From: Henriciella algicola
GTDB taxonomy: Bacteria > Pseudomonadota > Alphaproteobacteria > Caulobacterales > Hyphomonadaceae
Direction of reading: 5' to 3'
Assembly (NCBI RefSeq): GCF_003576245.1
Contig: NZ_QWGA01000003.1
Span: forward strand, 1-64,000
DNA: 64,000 nt
Within the stretch, counting starts at the first letter, position 1, and each line of letters starts with the position of its first letter. Made by a program: the position numbers and the translations under genes. Below are positions 1 to 16,825 of the stretch, piece after piece. Under the pieces are notes generated by a model. The model was not told the origin of the DNA and searched no databases. It worked only from the letters and a program-made list of their open reading frames with translations.

Positions 1-5
1 AGGTC

Positions 6-1196
<1,191 letters not shown>

Positions 1197-1276
1197 CGGG
1201 CCTCTCCTTCACTTCAAACTTAGTCTTCAGCCAAAATTCCGGGCATGAACCGCCAGGCCGGTATCCGGATCTATTC

Positions 1277-3421
<2,145 letters not shown>

Positions 3422-3466
3422 GGGATTACCTTTTTGTCTAGTTCCGGGAGGAACGTGTCGAACGTG

Positions 3467-3937
3467 TTACCAGCGGTAGTGGGAGAAGGCGCGGTTAGCT
3501 TCGGCCATGCGGTGGGTATCTTCCCGCTTCTTCACAGCCGTGCCGCGTCCTTGCGATGCGTCGAGCAGTTCACCTGCAAGGCGCTCACGCATGGTGTTTT
3601 CGTTGCGCGAGCTGGCAGCAGAGGCGAGCCAGCGAATCGCGAGAGCCTGACGGCGCTCCGGACGAACTTCGACCGGGACCTGATAGGTCGCACCGCCAAC
3701 GCGGCGCGAACGCACTTCGACAGCTGGCGAGATAGCTTCAAGCGCAGAGTGGAACACCTCGACAGGGTCCTTCTTCGCTTTCGACTCAACCAGATCGAAG
3801 GCACCGTAAACGATGCGCTCGGCGGTGGATTTCTTACCGTCCTGCATGATCTGGTTCATGAACTTCGAGATAACGATGTCCTTGAACTTCGGATCAGGAA
3901 GAACCTGGCGTTTTTCGGCGCGGTGACGACGTGACAT
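3467..3937 (-). CDS. rpsG: 30S ribosomal protein S7
   Basis: The 156-residue product is S7, the primary binder of the 16S rRNA 3' major domain at the head of the small subunit. Visible family segments are [11 protein letters not shown] at the start, [38 protein letters not shown] and the C-terminal [15 protein letters not shown]. Length is normal. It begins 12 bases after the rpsL stop and leads into fusA, the classic str operon order. S7 is the translational repressor of this operon in E. coli; no comparable site was identified here. Confidence 0.98.
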   Translation of the reverse strand: MSRRHRAEKRQVLPDPKFKDIVISKFMNQIMQDGKKSTAERIVYGAFDLVESKAKKDPVEVFHSALEAISPAVEVRSRRVGGATYQVPVEVRPERRQALAIRWLASAASSRNENTMRERLAGELLDASQGRGTAVKKREDTHRMAEANRAFSHYRW

Positions 3938-3949
3938 GCTCTATGACCC

Positions 3950-4321
3950 TTATTTCGGTTTCTTGACGCCGTAATGCGAGCGGCGTTGCTTACGGTTCTT
4001 GACGCCCTGCGTATCGAGGACACCGCGGAGGATGTGATAACGCACACCCGGAAGGTCTTTCACGCGGCCGCCGCGGATCAGGACAACAGAGTGCTCCTGA
4101 AGGTTGTGGCCTTCACCTGGAATGTAGCAAAGCGATTCAAAACCCGTGGTCAGACGGACCTTGGCGACCTTACGAAGTGCCGAGTTCGGCTTCTTCGGCG
4201 TGGTCGTGTACACGCGCGTGCAAACGCCGCGACGCTGTGGGTTGCCCTTGAGGGCCGGTGTCTTCGAACGCGCAGGCTTTGGCTTGCGCGGATTGCGGAT
4301 CAGTTGCTGAATCGTGGGCAT
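3950..4321 (-). CDS. rpsL: 30S ribosomal protein S12
   Basis: The 123-residue S12 lies at the decoding centre of the 30S subunit. The family blocks [31 protein letters not shown] and [16 protein letters not shown] are intact. The lysines of [10 protein letters not shown] and GRVKDLPG, the usual streptomycin-resistance positions, are wild type. It is the first gene of the rpsL-rpsG-fusA-tuf run. A 252-base spacer separates it from rpoC and should hold the operon promoter, but no convincing promoter hexamers were picked out by eye. Confidence 0.98.
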   Translation of the reverse strand: MPTIQQLIRNPRKPKPARSKTPALKGNPQRRGVCTRVYTTTPKKPNSALRKVAKVRLTTGFESLCYIPGEGHNLQEHSVVLIRGGRVKDLPGVRYHILRGVLDTQGVKNRKQRRSHYGVKKPK

Positions 4322-4515
4322 GAGGGCCTTTTTGATTACTTTCTAACTTGGCCCCATCGGACCAGTCCAAACCAAGATAGCCCGGCTGGGCCATTACTTG
4401 GCCCACCGGACAATCAATTCCGTACTATGCCGACCTGACAGCGCCCTTACGGGCCGCTGGAGGCAATAAAACCTACCGCCTCAGCCAGCGTTCGGCGCGT
4501 GTTAAGACCCTGCAG

Positions 4516-4545
4516 GCGTCCCGTCAAGTGTTTGGGACGGGACGC
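4516..4545 (-). terminator. Hairpin downstream of rpoC
   Basis: A perfect 10-bp inverted repeat, GCGTCCCGTC pairing with GACGGGACGC around a 10-base loop, lies 29 bases past the rpoC stop in the rpoC-rpsL spacer. No T-run follows it on the minus strand, so it is not a textbook intrinsic terminator. It could be a Rho-assisted end, a 3'-protecting hairpin or an mRNA processing site. The rest of the spacer 4322-4573 holds nothing else I can support. Confidence 0.4.
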
Positions 4546-4573
4546 GCTGCGATAGGGTCGGTTTCAGCTGCAA

Positions 4574-7500
4574 CTACTCTGCAGCGTCTGGTGCCGGCAG
4601 GGCCGCTGCGGCCTGTTCAGCTGCTTCGCGGCGCTTCGCCTTGAGCTTCTGGTCGCGCTGACCGGCTATGCGACGGAAGTTGCGCATGCCGCCGCCCGTA
4701 CCAGCCGGAATCAGGCGGCCGACAATGACGTTCTCTTTCAGGCCTTCGAGCGTATCGACCTTGCCCTGCAGGGCAGCTTCGGTCAGCACGCGCGTCGTTT
4801 CCTGGAAGGATGCTGCGGAGATGAAGCTGCGGGTCTGCAGCGACGCCTTGGTGATACCGAGGAGAACCGGAACACCCGATGCCTCGCGCTGGTCCTGCTT
4901 GCGCGACCGGCGAACCGACGCGTTTGCTTCTTCCAGCTCGAGCAGGTCGACATGTTCGCCCTTAAGGAGCGTCGTCGTACCCGGATCGGTGATCTCGATC
5001 TTCTGCAGCATCTGGCGAACGATCACCTCGATGTGCTTGTCGTTGATCGGCACGCCTTGCAGACGATAGACCTTCTGGACTTCGTCGACGAGGTAGTCAG
5101 CCAGCGCCGCGATACCGAGCGAGCCGAGGATATCCTGCGGCGCAGGGTTACCGTCGACGAGGTATTCACCGCGGCGGATGAAGTCACCGTCCTGGAAGGA
5201 GATACGCTTGTTCTTTGGAACGAGGTACTCAACAGGCTCGACGCCCTCTTCTTCCGGAATGATGCCGATCTTGCGCTTGTTCTTGTAGTCGCGAAGGTAC
5301 GACACACGGCCGTCAATATCGGCGATAACCGCATTGTCCTTCGGACGACGTGCTTCGAACAGCTCGGCCACACGCGGCAGACCACCGGTGATGTCCTTGG
5401 TCTTTGCACCACCCGTCGAAGTACGTGCAAGGCTGTCACCTGAGCCGACTTCGTCGCCATCATTGACCGACAGGATCGCGCCTGGCGAAAGCAGATAGCG
5501 GGCTTCGGTGCCGTTTGGCAGCGTCTTGGCTTCACCATTCGCATCCGTGATCAGGACCGATGGACGAAGCTCATTACCCTTGCTGCCGCGATAGTCGACG
5601 ATAACGCGCGACGAGATGCCGGTTGCTTCGTCAGTCTCTTCACGGGCCGACATGCCGTCGACGACGTCAACGAGCTTGGCGACGCCCGAGATCTCGGAGA
5701 TCAGCGGCTGTGCGAACGGATCCCAGTCAGCGAGCTTGTCGCCTGGTTTCACCTTCGCACCGTCCTTGGTGTAGACGCGCGTACCGTAGCCAGGCTTGAA
5801 GGTCTGGCGGGTACGGCCATCGCTGTCGATGATCGACACCGACATCTGGCGGCCAACCACAACGAGCGTCTTGTCCGAACGGGTAACCGTGTCGGCTTCC
5901 TCGAAGCAGATCGTGCCTTCAAACGAAGCTTCAACCGAGCTTTCTTCCGCGACGGAGGCAGCGCCGCCGATGTGGAAGGTACGCATGGTCAGCTGGGTAC
6001 CCGGCTCACCGATCGACTGTGCTGCGATAACACCGATCGCTTCACCACGGTTGACGATCGTACCACGTGCAAGATCGCGGCCGTAACACGCCACACAGAC
6101 ACCAGTCTTCGTTTCGCAGGTCAGCGGCGAACGCACCTTGATCTCATCGACACCAGCCGCCTCGATGGTCGCGGCAAGCGCTTCATCGACATAGGTGTTG
6201 GCCGGGCAGATAAGCTCGCCCGTCTTCGGATCATTGACGTCCCAACCGGTTGTCCGGCCGAGGATACGCTCAGAGATCGAAACGGTGACGTCTGCGCCTT
6301 CCATGACCGGGGCAAGCATGATGCCCTTGTCGGTGCCGCAATCATCTTCATTGACGATACAGTCCTGCGCCACGTCGACGAGACGACGGGTAAGGTAACC
6401 GGAGTTCGCGGTTTTCAGAGCCGTATCAGCAAGACCCTTACGGGCGCCGTGGGTCGAGTTGAAGTATTCAAGAACGGTCAGGCCTTCCTTGAAGTTCGAC
6501 ACAATCGGCGTCTCGATGATCTCACCCGATGGCTTGGCCATCAGGCCGCGCATACCAGCCAGCTGCTTCATCTGGTTCTTCGAACCACGTGCACCGGAGT
6601 GGGCCATCATGAAGACCGAGTTGGTCTCTTCCTGTCGGCCGGTTTCGGCGTTGATTTCAGCTTCGCCTGCGGCGTCCATCATCGCGTCAGCGACTTTGTC
6701 GGTACAGGTCGACCAGGCGTCGACCACCTTGTTGTACTTCTCACCGCGGGTGATGAGGCCTTCTGCGTACTGGCGCTCATACTCCGACACTTGCGCGCGG
6801 GTATCTTCGACCAGCTTGGCCTTGGCTGCCGGAATCTTCATGTCGTCCTTACCGAACGAAATGCCCGCCTTGCAGGCCTCACGGAAGCCGAGTGCCATCA
6901 CCTGGTCGCAGAAGATGACCGTCGCCTTCTGACCGCAGTTCCGATAGACCTCATCGATCAGTTTGGAGATCGCCTTCTTGGTCATAAGGTCGTTGACCAG
7001 CTCGGCGCGCATGCCTTTCATCTTCGGCAGCAGGGACGCAATCATGTAGCGGCCCGGCGTGGTGTCGATGATGCGGACTTCTTCATTGCCCTCTTCATCA
7101 ACGCCTTCGAAGCGCGCCTTGATCTTGGCGTGCAGCGACAGCTTGCCTGCGTGCAGGGCATGCTCGATTTCCGCCATGTCGGAATAGATGCCCTGAAGCG
7201 GACGCCCTTCCTTGTCGGTCTTGTACGAGCCTGGCTCTTCGTCCTTGTCGAGCGACAGGTAGTAGAGGCCAAGAATGATGTCCTGCGACGGAACGATGAT
7301 TGGCTTGCCGTTGGCTGGCGACAGGATGTTGTTCGTCGACATCATCAGCACGCGCGCTTCCAGCTGGGCTTCCAGCGAGAGCGGAACGTGAACAGCCATC
7401 TGGTCGCCGTCGAAGTCAGCGTTGAAGGCCGCACAGACCAGCGGGTGAAGCTGGATGGCCTTGCCTTCGATCAGCTTTGGCTCGAACGCCTGAATGCCGA

Positions 7501-8803
7501 GACGGTGCAGCGTCGGTGCGCGGTTCAGCAGGACCGGGTGCTCACGAATGACCTCTTCGAGGATATCCCAGACTTCCGGCTTTTCTTTCTCGACGAGCTT
7601 CTTGGCAGCCTTGACGGTGCCGGCGAGCCCCTTCGCATCGAGACGCGCATAGATGAACGGCTTGAACAGCTCGAGCGCCATCTTCTTCGGCAGGCCGCAC
7701 TCATGCAGCTTCATGTTCGGGCCAACCACGATGACCGAACGACCAGAATAGTCGACGCGCTTGCCGAGCAGGTTCTGACGGAAACGGCCGTGCTTGCCTT
7801 TCAGCATGTCGGAGAGCGACTTCAGCGGGCGCTTGTTGGTGCCCGTGATGACGCGGCCGCGGCGGCCATTGTCGAACAGGGCGTCGACAGACTCCTGCAG
7901 CATCCGCTTTTCGTTACGGATGATGATGTCCGGCGCGCGAAGCTCCATGAGGCGCTTCAGGCGGTTGTTCCGGTTGATCACACGGCGATAAAGGTCGTTC
8001 AGGTCAGAGGTCGCAAAGCGGCCACCGTCCAGCGGAACGAGCGGACGAAGATCCGGCGGGATCACCGGAACGATCGTCATAATCATCCATTCCGGCTTCG
8101 CACCGGATGCAAGGAACGCCTCCACGACCTTGAGACGCTTGGAGAATTTCTTCGTCTTCAGTTCGCTGGTGGATTCTGCGAGGTCTTCACGCAGCTGGTC
8201 TGCGAGCGACTCAAGATCAAGCGCGCGCAGGAGCTCGCGAACAGCTTCGGCACCGATCATCGCCGTGAAGGCGTCTTCACCGTGCTCGTCCTGAGCGTCC
8301 ATATACTCTTCTTCGGTGAGCAGCTGGTTCGGCTCAAGCGGGGTGAGGCCCGGCTCGATGACCACATAGCTCTCGAAGTAGAGAACGCGCTCAACGTCCT
8401 TCAGAGCCATGTCCAGCAGCGTGGAAATGCGCGATGGAAGCGATTTCAGGAACCAGATGTGCGCGACAGGCGCAGCTAGCTCGATGTGGCCCATGCGCTC
8501 ACGGCGAACCTTGGCGAGGGTAACTTCGACGCCGCACTTCTCACAGACGATCCCGCGATACTTGATGCGCTTATACTTGCCGCAAAGGCACTCATAGTCC
8601 TTTATTGGACCGAAGATGCGGGCACAGAACAGGCCTTCGCGCTCTGGCTTGAAGGTCCGGTAGTTGATGGTTTCCGGCTTCTTAATCTCACCGGACGACC
8701 AGGACCGGATCTTTTCCGGGCTGGCGATAGAGATCTTGATCGCCTCAAAGCTCGGGGCTGGGGCGTTGGCGTTATTGAAGGGGTTTGTGACGTCTTGGCG
8801 CAT
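4574..8803 (-). CDS. rpoC: RNA polymerase beta' subunit
   Basis: The 1409-residue beta' subunit is full length. The N-terminal zinc ribbon shows [20 protein letters not shown] near residue 73. The catalytic Mg-binding loop [12 protein letters not shown], the bridge helix/trigger loop region and the second cysteine cluster ([13 protein letters not shown]) are all present. The C-terminus ends in an Ala/Glu-rich tail ([15 protein letters not shown]). It lies 92 bases after rpoB on the same strand and is cotranscribed in the rpoBC unit. No lesion or unusual insertion was noticed. Confidence 0.99.
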   Translation of the reverse strand: MRQDVTNPFNNANAPAPSFEAIKISIASPEKIRSWSSGEIKKPETINYRTFKPEREGLFCARIFGPIKDYECLCGKYKRIKYRGIVCEKCGVEVTLAKVRRERMGHIELAAPVAHIWFLKSLPSRISTLLDMALKDVERVLYFESYVVIEPGLTPLEPNQLLTEEEYMDAQDEHGEDAFTAMIGAEAVRELLRALDLESLADQLREDLAESTSELKTKKFSKRLKVVEAFLASGAKPEWMIMTIVPVIPPDLRPLVPLDGGRFATSDLNDLYRRVINRNNRLKRLMELRAPDIIIRNEKRMLQESVDALFDNGRRGRVITGTNKRPLKSLSDMLKGKHGRFRQNLLGKRVDYSGRSVIVVGPNMKLHECGLPKKMALELFKPFIYARLDAKGLAGTVKAAKKLVEKEKPEVWDILEEVIREHPVLLNRAPTLHRLGIQAFEPKLIEGKAIQLHPLVCAAFNADFDGDQMAVHVPLSLEAQLEARVLMMSTNNILSPANGKPIIVPSQDIILGLYYLSLDKDEEPGSYKTDKEGRPLQGIYSDMAEIEHALHAGKLSLHAKIKARFEGVDEEGNEEVRIIDTTPGRYMIASLLPKMKGMRAELVNDLMTKKAISKLIDEVYRNCGQKATVIFCDQVMALGFREACKAGISFGKDDMKIPAAKAKLVEDTRAQVSEYERQYAEGLITRGEKYNKVVDAWSTCTDKVADAMMDAAGEAEINAETGRQEETNSVFMMAHSGARGSKNQMKQLAGMRGLMAKPSGEIIETPIVSNFKEGLTVLEYFNSTHGARKGLADTALKTANSGYLTRRLVDVAQDCIVNEDDCGTDKGIMLAPVMEGADVTVSISERILGRTTGWDVNDPKTGELICPANTYVDEALAATIEAAGVDEIKVRSPLTCETKTGVCVACYGRDLARGTIVNRGEAIGVIAAQSIGEPGTQLTMRTFHIGGAASVAEESSVEASFEGTICFEEADTVTRSDKTLVVVGRQMSVSIIDSDGRTRQTFKPGYGTRVYTKDGAKVKPGDKLADWDPFAQPLISEISGVAKLVDVVDGMSAREETDEATGISSRVIVDYRGSKGNELRPSVLITDANGEAKTLPNGTEARYLLSPGAILSVNDGDEVGSGDSLARTSTGGAKTKDITGGLPRVAELFEARRPKDNAVIADIDGRVSYLRDYKNKRKIGIIPEEEGVEPVEYLVPKNKRISFQDGDFIRRGEYLVDGNPAPQDILGSLGIAALADYLVDEVQKVYRLQGVPINDKHIEVIVRQMLQKIEITDPGTTTLLKGEHVDLLELEEANASVRRSRKQDQREASGVPVLLGITKASLQTRSFISAASFQETTRVLTEAALQGKVDTLEGLKENVIVGRLIPAGTGGGMRNFRRIAGQRDQKLKAKRREAAEQAAAALPAPDAAE

Positions 8804-8895
8804 TTAATTCCGCTCCTCGGGAGGGGGCGGCCAGACCTGATGTCTGGCCTTTAGAAAAACCTAGTCTCTATTCGACACGATTACCACGTGGCGGC

Positions 8896-13023
<4,128 letters not shown>

Positions 13024-13103
13024 CTTTAGTTCCGTTTCTTGCCGGCCACTCCGTCCTGCAGCATGCAGATCCGGCGGCGGCTTGCCACCTGAAACGCGAG
13101 CAC

Positions 13104-13132
13104 GCGGCGGAACCCATAAAGGGCTCCGCCGC
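13104..13132 (-). other. RNA hairpin in the rplL-rpoB spacer
   Basis: The arms GCGGCGGA and TCCGCCGC, extended inward by CCC/GGG, form a strong stem about 80 bases upstream of rpoB. There is no T-run. In E. coli the equivalent spacer carries a partial attenuator and an RNase III processing site; this stem is a candidate for the same job. Confidence 0.5.
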
Positions 13133-13182
13133 GCTATTTACTCTACAGAGATGATGCCTCGCGCAGACACCACCCCTTAATT

Positions 13183-13202
13183 GTAAGCCGGAACCGGCTT
13201 AC
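13183..13202 (-). other. Palindrome overlapping the rplL stop codon
   Basis: A 20-base perfect inverted repeat (GTAAGCCGG and CCGGCTTAC with two central bases) includes the rplL TAA stop. As RNA it would fold into a tight hairpin at the very end of rplL. The sequence after it on the minus strand (AATTAAGGGG) is not a clean U-run, so partial attenuation or a processing site is as likely as termination. Confidence 0.5.
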
Positions 13203-13576
13203 TTGATTTCAACCTTGGCACCAGCTTCTTCGAACTTCTTCTTGAGTTCTTCTGCTTCGTCCTTGGAAACGCCTTCCTTGATCGGCTTCGGAGCGCCTTC
13301 GACGAGCTCCTTGGCTTCTTTCAGGCCAAGACCGGACACGACTTCGCGCACGACCTTAATGACGTTGATTTTCTTGTCGCCGCCATCGGTCAGGATAACG
13401 TCGAATTCGGATTTCTCTTCAGCTGCTGCTGCGTCGCCGCCGCCAGCTGCTGGACCGGCCATAGCAACAGCTGCCGCTGCTTTGATGCCGCGCTCTTCGA
13501 GATAGTCGTTGAGCTCTTTTGCTTCGAGGATGGTGAGGCCGAGAAGTTCGTCACCAAGTTTTGCAATATCTGCCAT
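13199..13576 (-). CDS. rplL: 50S ribosomal protein L7/L12
   Basis: The 125-residue product is the acidic stalk protein L7/L12, which recruits translation GTPases. An N-terminal dimerisation helix ([22 protein letters not shown]) leads into an Ala/Gly-rich hinge ([15 protein letters not shown]). The C-terminal globular domain has [11 protein letters not shown] and [13 protein letters not shown]. It lies 64 bases after rplJ on the minus strand. A palindrome overlaps its stop codon. Confidence 0.98.
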   Translation of the reverse strand: MADIAKLGDELLGLTILEAKELNDYLEERGIKAAAAVAMAGPAAGGGDAAAAEEKSEFDVILTDGGDKKINVIKVVREVVSGLGLKEAKELVEGAPKPIKEGVSKDEAEELKKKFEEAGAKVEIK

Positions 13577-13640
13577 TTGTCTGATCGACTTTCTTGTTCA
13601 AAAATAAGAGGTGTTCTGGTTTCGCGTTGTCTAGCTGACG

Positions 13641-14156
13641 CTATGCCGCTGCCTGCTCGCCGATGACCTTGATCGCTCCAGCAAGACCTTGGCCCGGCGC
13701 ATTGACGCGCTGGATGATCTGGCTGGCCTGACCTGTCAGGCGGGCAACAATGGTTGCAATCATCTCTTCGCGCGATGGCATCTTGGCGAGGGCTTCAACA
13801 CCCGCACCGTCCATCACTTCGGCGCCCATGACGCCTCCGACGAGTTTCAGCTTATCATTGTCTTTGGCAAAATCGGCAGTCGCTTTTGCAGGGACCGTCG
13901 GGTCTTCTGCATAGGCAATTGCCACCTGGCCAGTGAAGAGGCCCTGAGCCGCATCGCCGCCCTTGCCCTTGAGGGCAATCTTGGCAATCCGGTTCTTGAC
14001 CACTTTAAGCCGCCCACCCTGCTCTCTGAGCGTGGTACGCAGCTTCGTCAGTTCCGCAACGCTCAAACCGGTATAATGCGTGACGACAACTGCACCGGAA
14101 TTCTCGAAAACTTCTTCGAGTTCCGCGAGCGCCGCCTGCTTTCCAGCTTTATCCAT
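13641..14156 (-). CDS. rplJ: 50S ribosomal protein L10
   Basis: This is stalk-base protein L10, 171 residues, which anchors L7/L12 dimers. The start chosen is the ATG at 14156 (MDKAGKQAALAELEEVF), with GGAGA about seven bases upstream. A 19-codon upstream in-frame extension lacks family similarity. Segments typical of L10 are VVVTHYTGLSVAELTKLR and GGRLKVVKNRIAKIAL. It opens the rplJL-rpoBC unit behind a roughly 410-base spacer with two hairpins, which probably includes the autoregulatory L10 leader. Confidence 0.96.
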   Translation of the reverse strand: MDKAGKQAALAELEEVFENSGAVVVTHYTGLSVAELTKLRTTLREQGGRLKVVKNRIAKIALKGKGGDAAQGLFTGQVAIAYAEDPTVPAKATADFAKDNDKLKLVGGVMGAEVMDGAGVEALAKMPSREEMIATIVARLTGQASQIIQRVNAPGQGLAGAIKVIGEQAAA

Positions 14157-14360
14157 TACGGTTCTCCAGTTAAGGCGTCCGGCCCATCCGGGCGCCCGGG
14201 AATTCGCCTTCAACGGATCACTCCGCGTCCAGCGCCTGCCCAGGGCCTGGCGATACCAGACTGGCCGAAACGCGAATTCCGACAGCCTCTAATACTCGCC
14301 TCACCCCGTCTATCATGGGATTTCTGAGCCCAAAGGGCACGACCCATGGTCTTGGACAGG

Positions 14361-14398
14361 AAAACGGGAGCCCCCCGATTTAGGTCGGTGGCCTCCCG
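14361..14398 (-). promoter_or_regulatory. Hairpin with U-tract in the rplJ leader (candidate attenuator)
   Basis: On the minus strand a CGGGAG/CTCCCG stem is extended inward by CC/GG and CCGA/TCGG pairs, giving 14 positions with two mismatches. It is followed directly by TTTTCC. It lies about 205 bases upstream of the rplJ start and downstream of the rplA terminator. L10 leaders in many bacteria bind L10-L12 and control rplJL-rpoBC; this element is well placed for such attenuation, but the L10-binding kink-turn was not demonstrated. Confidence 0.5.
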
Positions 14399-14511
14399 TC
14401 AAGAGGGGTCTGTTAACGTGTAAACATTTTTGCCGCAACCCCTCGCCCGCACAAAATCTCAGACCGGTCAAGTAACCCGTATGAGATCAAACTGCGGCGC
14501 ACCCGGCAACG

Positions 14512-14540
14512 AAAAACGCCCGGGCCGCAAAGCCCGGGCG
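14512..14540 (-). terminator. Intrinsic terminator after rplA
   Basis: Read on the minus strand, CGCCCGGGC and GCCCGGGCG form a 9-bp perfect stem around a six-base loop, followed by TTTTTC. It lies 29 bases past the rplA stop and separates rplKA from rplJL-rpoBC. Confidence 0.85.
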
Positions 14541-14568
14541 CTTGTCTGATTTGGCATAGTGCCAGGCC

Positions 14569-15270
14569 TTAGCCGACAGCAATTGCCTCGGCGGTATCAA
14601 CGCTGACACCTGGGCCCATGGTCGAGGAAAGAGCGATCTTCCGGACATAGGTACCCTTGGCGCCCGACGGACGTGCCTTGACCAGCGCGTCGACGAATGC
14701 CTTGAAGTTCTTCTCAAGGTCAGCCTCGGAGAAGCTGGCCTTGCCGATGCCGGCATGAATGATGCCCTGCTTCTCGACGCGGAACTCGACAGAGCCGCCC
14801 TTTGCGTCGGCAACAGCCTTCGCAACGTTTGGCGTGACCGTGCCGACTTTTGGGTTTGGCATCAGGCCGCGTGGGCCGAGCACCTTACCGAGACGGCCGA
14901 CAACAGCCATCATGTCTGGCGTCGCGATGACGCGGTCGAAGTCCATCATGCCGCCCTGGATCTGCTCCATGAGGTCTTCGGCACCGACGAAGTCAGCGCC
15001 AGCCTTCTGGGCTTCTTCTGCCTTGGCATCGCGTGCGAACACAGCGACGCGGACGTCCTTACCGGTACCGGCAGGCATGGAGACCATGCCGCGAACCATC
15101 TGGTCAGCATATTTCGGGTCAACGCCCAGATTGACGGCGACTTCGATGGTCTCGTCGAACTTGGAGGTTGCGTTGGATTTCACTAGCGAGATGGCTTCAG
15201 AAACGCCATACACTTTCTCGATGTCGACAGTGCCGTGAGCGGCGCGATATCTTTTTCCGTGCTTAGCCAT
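14569..15270 (-). CDS. rplA: 50S ribosomal protein L1
   Basis: The 233-residue L1 forms the mobile stalk at the ribosomal E site and, in other bacteria, represses its own rplKA mRNA. Conserved blocks include [11 protein letters not shown] at the start, [27 protein letters not shown] and [18 protein letters not shown]. It begins four bases after rplK and ends just before a strong intrinsic terminator, so rplK-rplA form a two-gene unit. Confidence 0.98.
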   Translation of the reverse strand: MAKHGKRYRAAHGTVDIEKVYGVSEAISLVKSNATSKFDETIEVAVNLGVDPKYADQMVRGMVSMPAGTGKDVRVAVFARDAKAEEAQKAGADFVGAEDLMEQIQGGMMDFDRVIATPDMMAVVGRLGKVLGPRGLMPNPKVGTVTPNVAKAVADAKGGSVEFRVEKQGIIHAGIGKASFSEADLEKNFKAFVDALVKARPSGAKGTYVRKIALSSTMGPGVSVDTAEAIAVG

Positions 15271-15274
15271 GTTC

Positions 15275-15718
15275 TTATTCCACCACGTTCAGGCCCATCG
15301 AGCGCGCAGAGCCTTTGATGATCTCTGTTGCGGCGTCGAGGTCCGTTGCATTGAGATCGACCATCTTGGCTTCGGCGATCTCGCGGCACTGGGCGATCGT
15401 CACCTTACCGGCGACGTCTTTGCCCGGCTGCTTTGCACCTGAGTTCGGCTTGCCGATCTTCAGGCCTGCAGCCTTTTTCAGAAGAACGCTCGCAGGCGGC
15501 GTCTTCGTGGTGAAGGTAAAGGACTTGTCCTGATAGTAGTCGATCACGACTGGGATCGGCAGGCCCTTTTCCATGCTCTCCGTCTTCGCGTTAAAGGCCT
15601 TGCAGAACTCCATGATGTTGATGCCGCGCTGACCGAGCGCTGGACCAACGGGTGGAGACGGGTTGGCCGAACCGGCCGGGATCTGGAGCTTGAGCTGCCC
15701 CAGCAATTTCTTAGCCAT
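15275..15718 (-). CDS. rplK: 50S ribosomal protein L11
   Basis: The 147-residue L11 belongs to the GTPase-associated centre and is needed for RelA activation and thiostrepton binding. The N-terminal domain shows [20 protein letters not shown] and the C-terminal RNA-binding domain has the segment [19 protein letters not shown]. In most bacteria secE-nusG precede it; here the upstream same-strand gene is an M48 metalloprotease ending in its own terminator. The promoter must therefore lie in 15719-15870. Confidence 0.98.
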   Translation of the reverse strand: MAKKLLGQLKLQIPAGSANPSPPVGPALGQRGINIMEFCKAFNAKTESMEKGLPIPVVIDYYQDKSFTFTTKTPPASVLLKKAAGLKIGKPNSGAKQPGKDVAGKVTIAQCREIAEAKMVDLNATDLDAATEIIKGSARSMGLNVVE

Positions 15719-15870
15719 GTCATCCTCTCTGGCTTGTAAAGTGACCGGTGGTCTTTCGATCCGGCCGCCTGGTTTGAGGCCCCGTGGTCATGAGCCCGGT
15801 GATGGTCTTAACCACCGGCACCTCCCACAGGTATTCCGCCCATTGCTGAGCGAAGCGCGCGGTACACACG

Positions 15871-15901
15871 AAAAGACCCGGCAGGTCAAGCCCGCCGGGT
15901 C
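15871..15901 (-). terminator. Intrinsic terminator after the M48 protease gene
   Basis: On the minus strand GACCCGGC and GCCGGGTC pair across an 11-base loop and are followed by TTTTC. It lies 25 bases past the M48 stop and isolates that gene from rplK. Confidence 0.85.
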
Positions 15902-15925
15902 AGCTCTGCGTCCTTACATAAAGGC

Positions 15926-16741
15926 CTAGTAGCCCTTCTGCTGAATGTAATCGCGGATACGCTGCTGGCGGACATCCGGGTTCGGGTGGGTCGACAGGAA
16001 ATCAGCTGTGCGTTGGTTGTTGGCCTGTTGCATCACTTCCCAAAGGCGGATAGCTGCGCGCGGGTCATATCCGGCCCGGACCATGTAATCGACACCCGCG
16101 AGATCAGCCTCAAGCTCGGCGTTGCGGCTATAGGGCAGAACGACACCAAGGTTCGCGGCGACACTGCCAAGCGCATTCACCTGGTTCGGATCGACGCCAA
16201 GTCCGCTGCTACCGACAGCTGCTGCACCGATCTGCACCGCTGTGGAGGCCGCTGCCGCGCGGGTCGCGCGCTGGTTTGCATGGCGATAGATCGCGTGCGC
16301 GACCTCATGGCCGAGGACCGCTGCGAGCTGGTCGTCATTCTCAACGAGGTTCAGAAGGCCGGTATAAACACCGACGCGGTTTCCCGGCATGACGAAGGCG
16401 TTGACTTCGTCCGAATTAAACACCTGCACATCCCACTGCTCGCCCGCTTTTGGTGACGCTGCCGCGATGCGCCGCCAGACGGTCTGGACGCGATTATACT
16501 GAGCGCCTGAGCTGAGCGTCGGTGTCTGTGCCTGCAATTGCTGCCACGCTTGGGCAGATGCCTGTGAGAGCTGGGCGTCATCATAGGCGGCAAACTGCTG
16601 CTCGCCTGTGTAAGGGTTCACGCTACAGGCAGCCGCAGCAAGGGTCAGAGACCCGGCGAGCGCTACAAATAGCTTTCTGTGAAGCTTGTCCTGCTTGTGC
16701 GCCCCGCGCGATACGGCCTCAGCCTTGTTGTCCACTGCCAT
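15926..16741 (-). CDS. M48-family zinc metalloprotease, putative lipoprotein
   Basis: This 271-residue protein is an M48 peptidase of the periplasmic/outer-membrane quality-control type (BepA/LoiP-like). The zinc motif HEVAHAIYRH (HExxH) is followed about 55 residues later by ELEADLAGVDYM, which supplies the third zinc ligand. The N-terminus is charged (about 22 residues), then hydrophobic (LFVALAGSLTLAAAAC), with Cys as a possible lipidation site. The start has a GGGAG Shine-Dalgarno seven bases upstream. It is monocistronic, closed by a terminator. The substrate is unknown; the lipobox is imperfect, so simple secretion is an alternative. Confidence 0.88.
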   Translation of the reverse strand: MAVDNKAEAVSRGAHKQDKLHRKLFVALAGSLTLAAAACSVNPYTGEQQFAAYDDAQLSQASAQAWQQLQAQTPTLSSGAQYNRVQTVWRRIAAASPKAGEQWDVQVFNSDEVNAFVMPGNRVGVYTGLLNLVENDDQLAAVLGHEVAHAIYRHANQRATRAAAASTAVQIGAAAVGSSGLGVDPNQVNALGSVAANLGVVLPYSRNAELEADLAGVDYMVRAGYDPRAAIRLWEVMQQANNQRTADFLSTHPNPDVRQQRIRDYIQQKGY

Positions 16742-16825
16742 CCGGTGTCTCCCATTTGCATCGATTATTAGCCTGAATGGCTAAACTCGCAAATCACCGG
16801 TTCGTTCAATTGCCTGGGACAGAAA

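Noticed and set aside
5972-8479. 835-codon open frame on the plus strand opposite rpoC
   Set aside because: It is the mirror of a highly biased, GC-rich coding frame; the translation has low-complexity Arg/His/Asp content and no domain, and rpoC on the other strand is beyond doubt.
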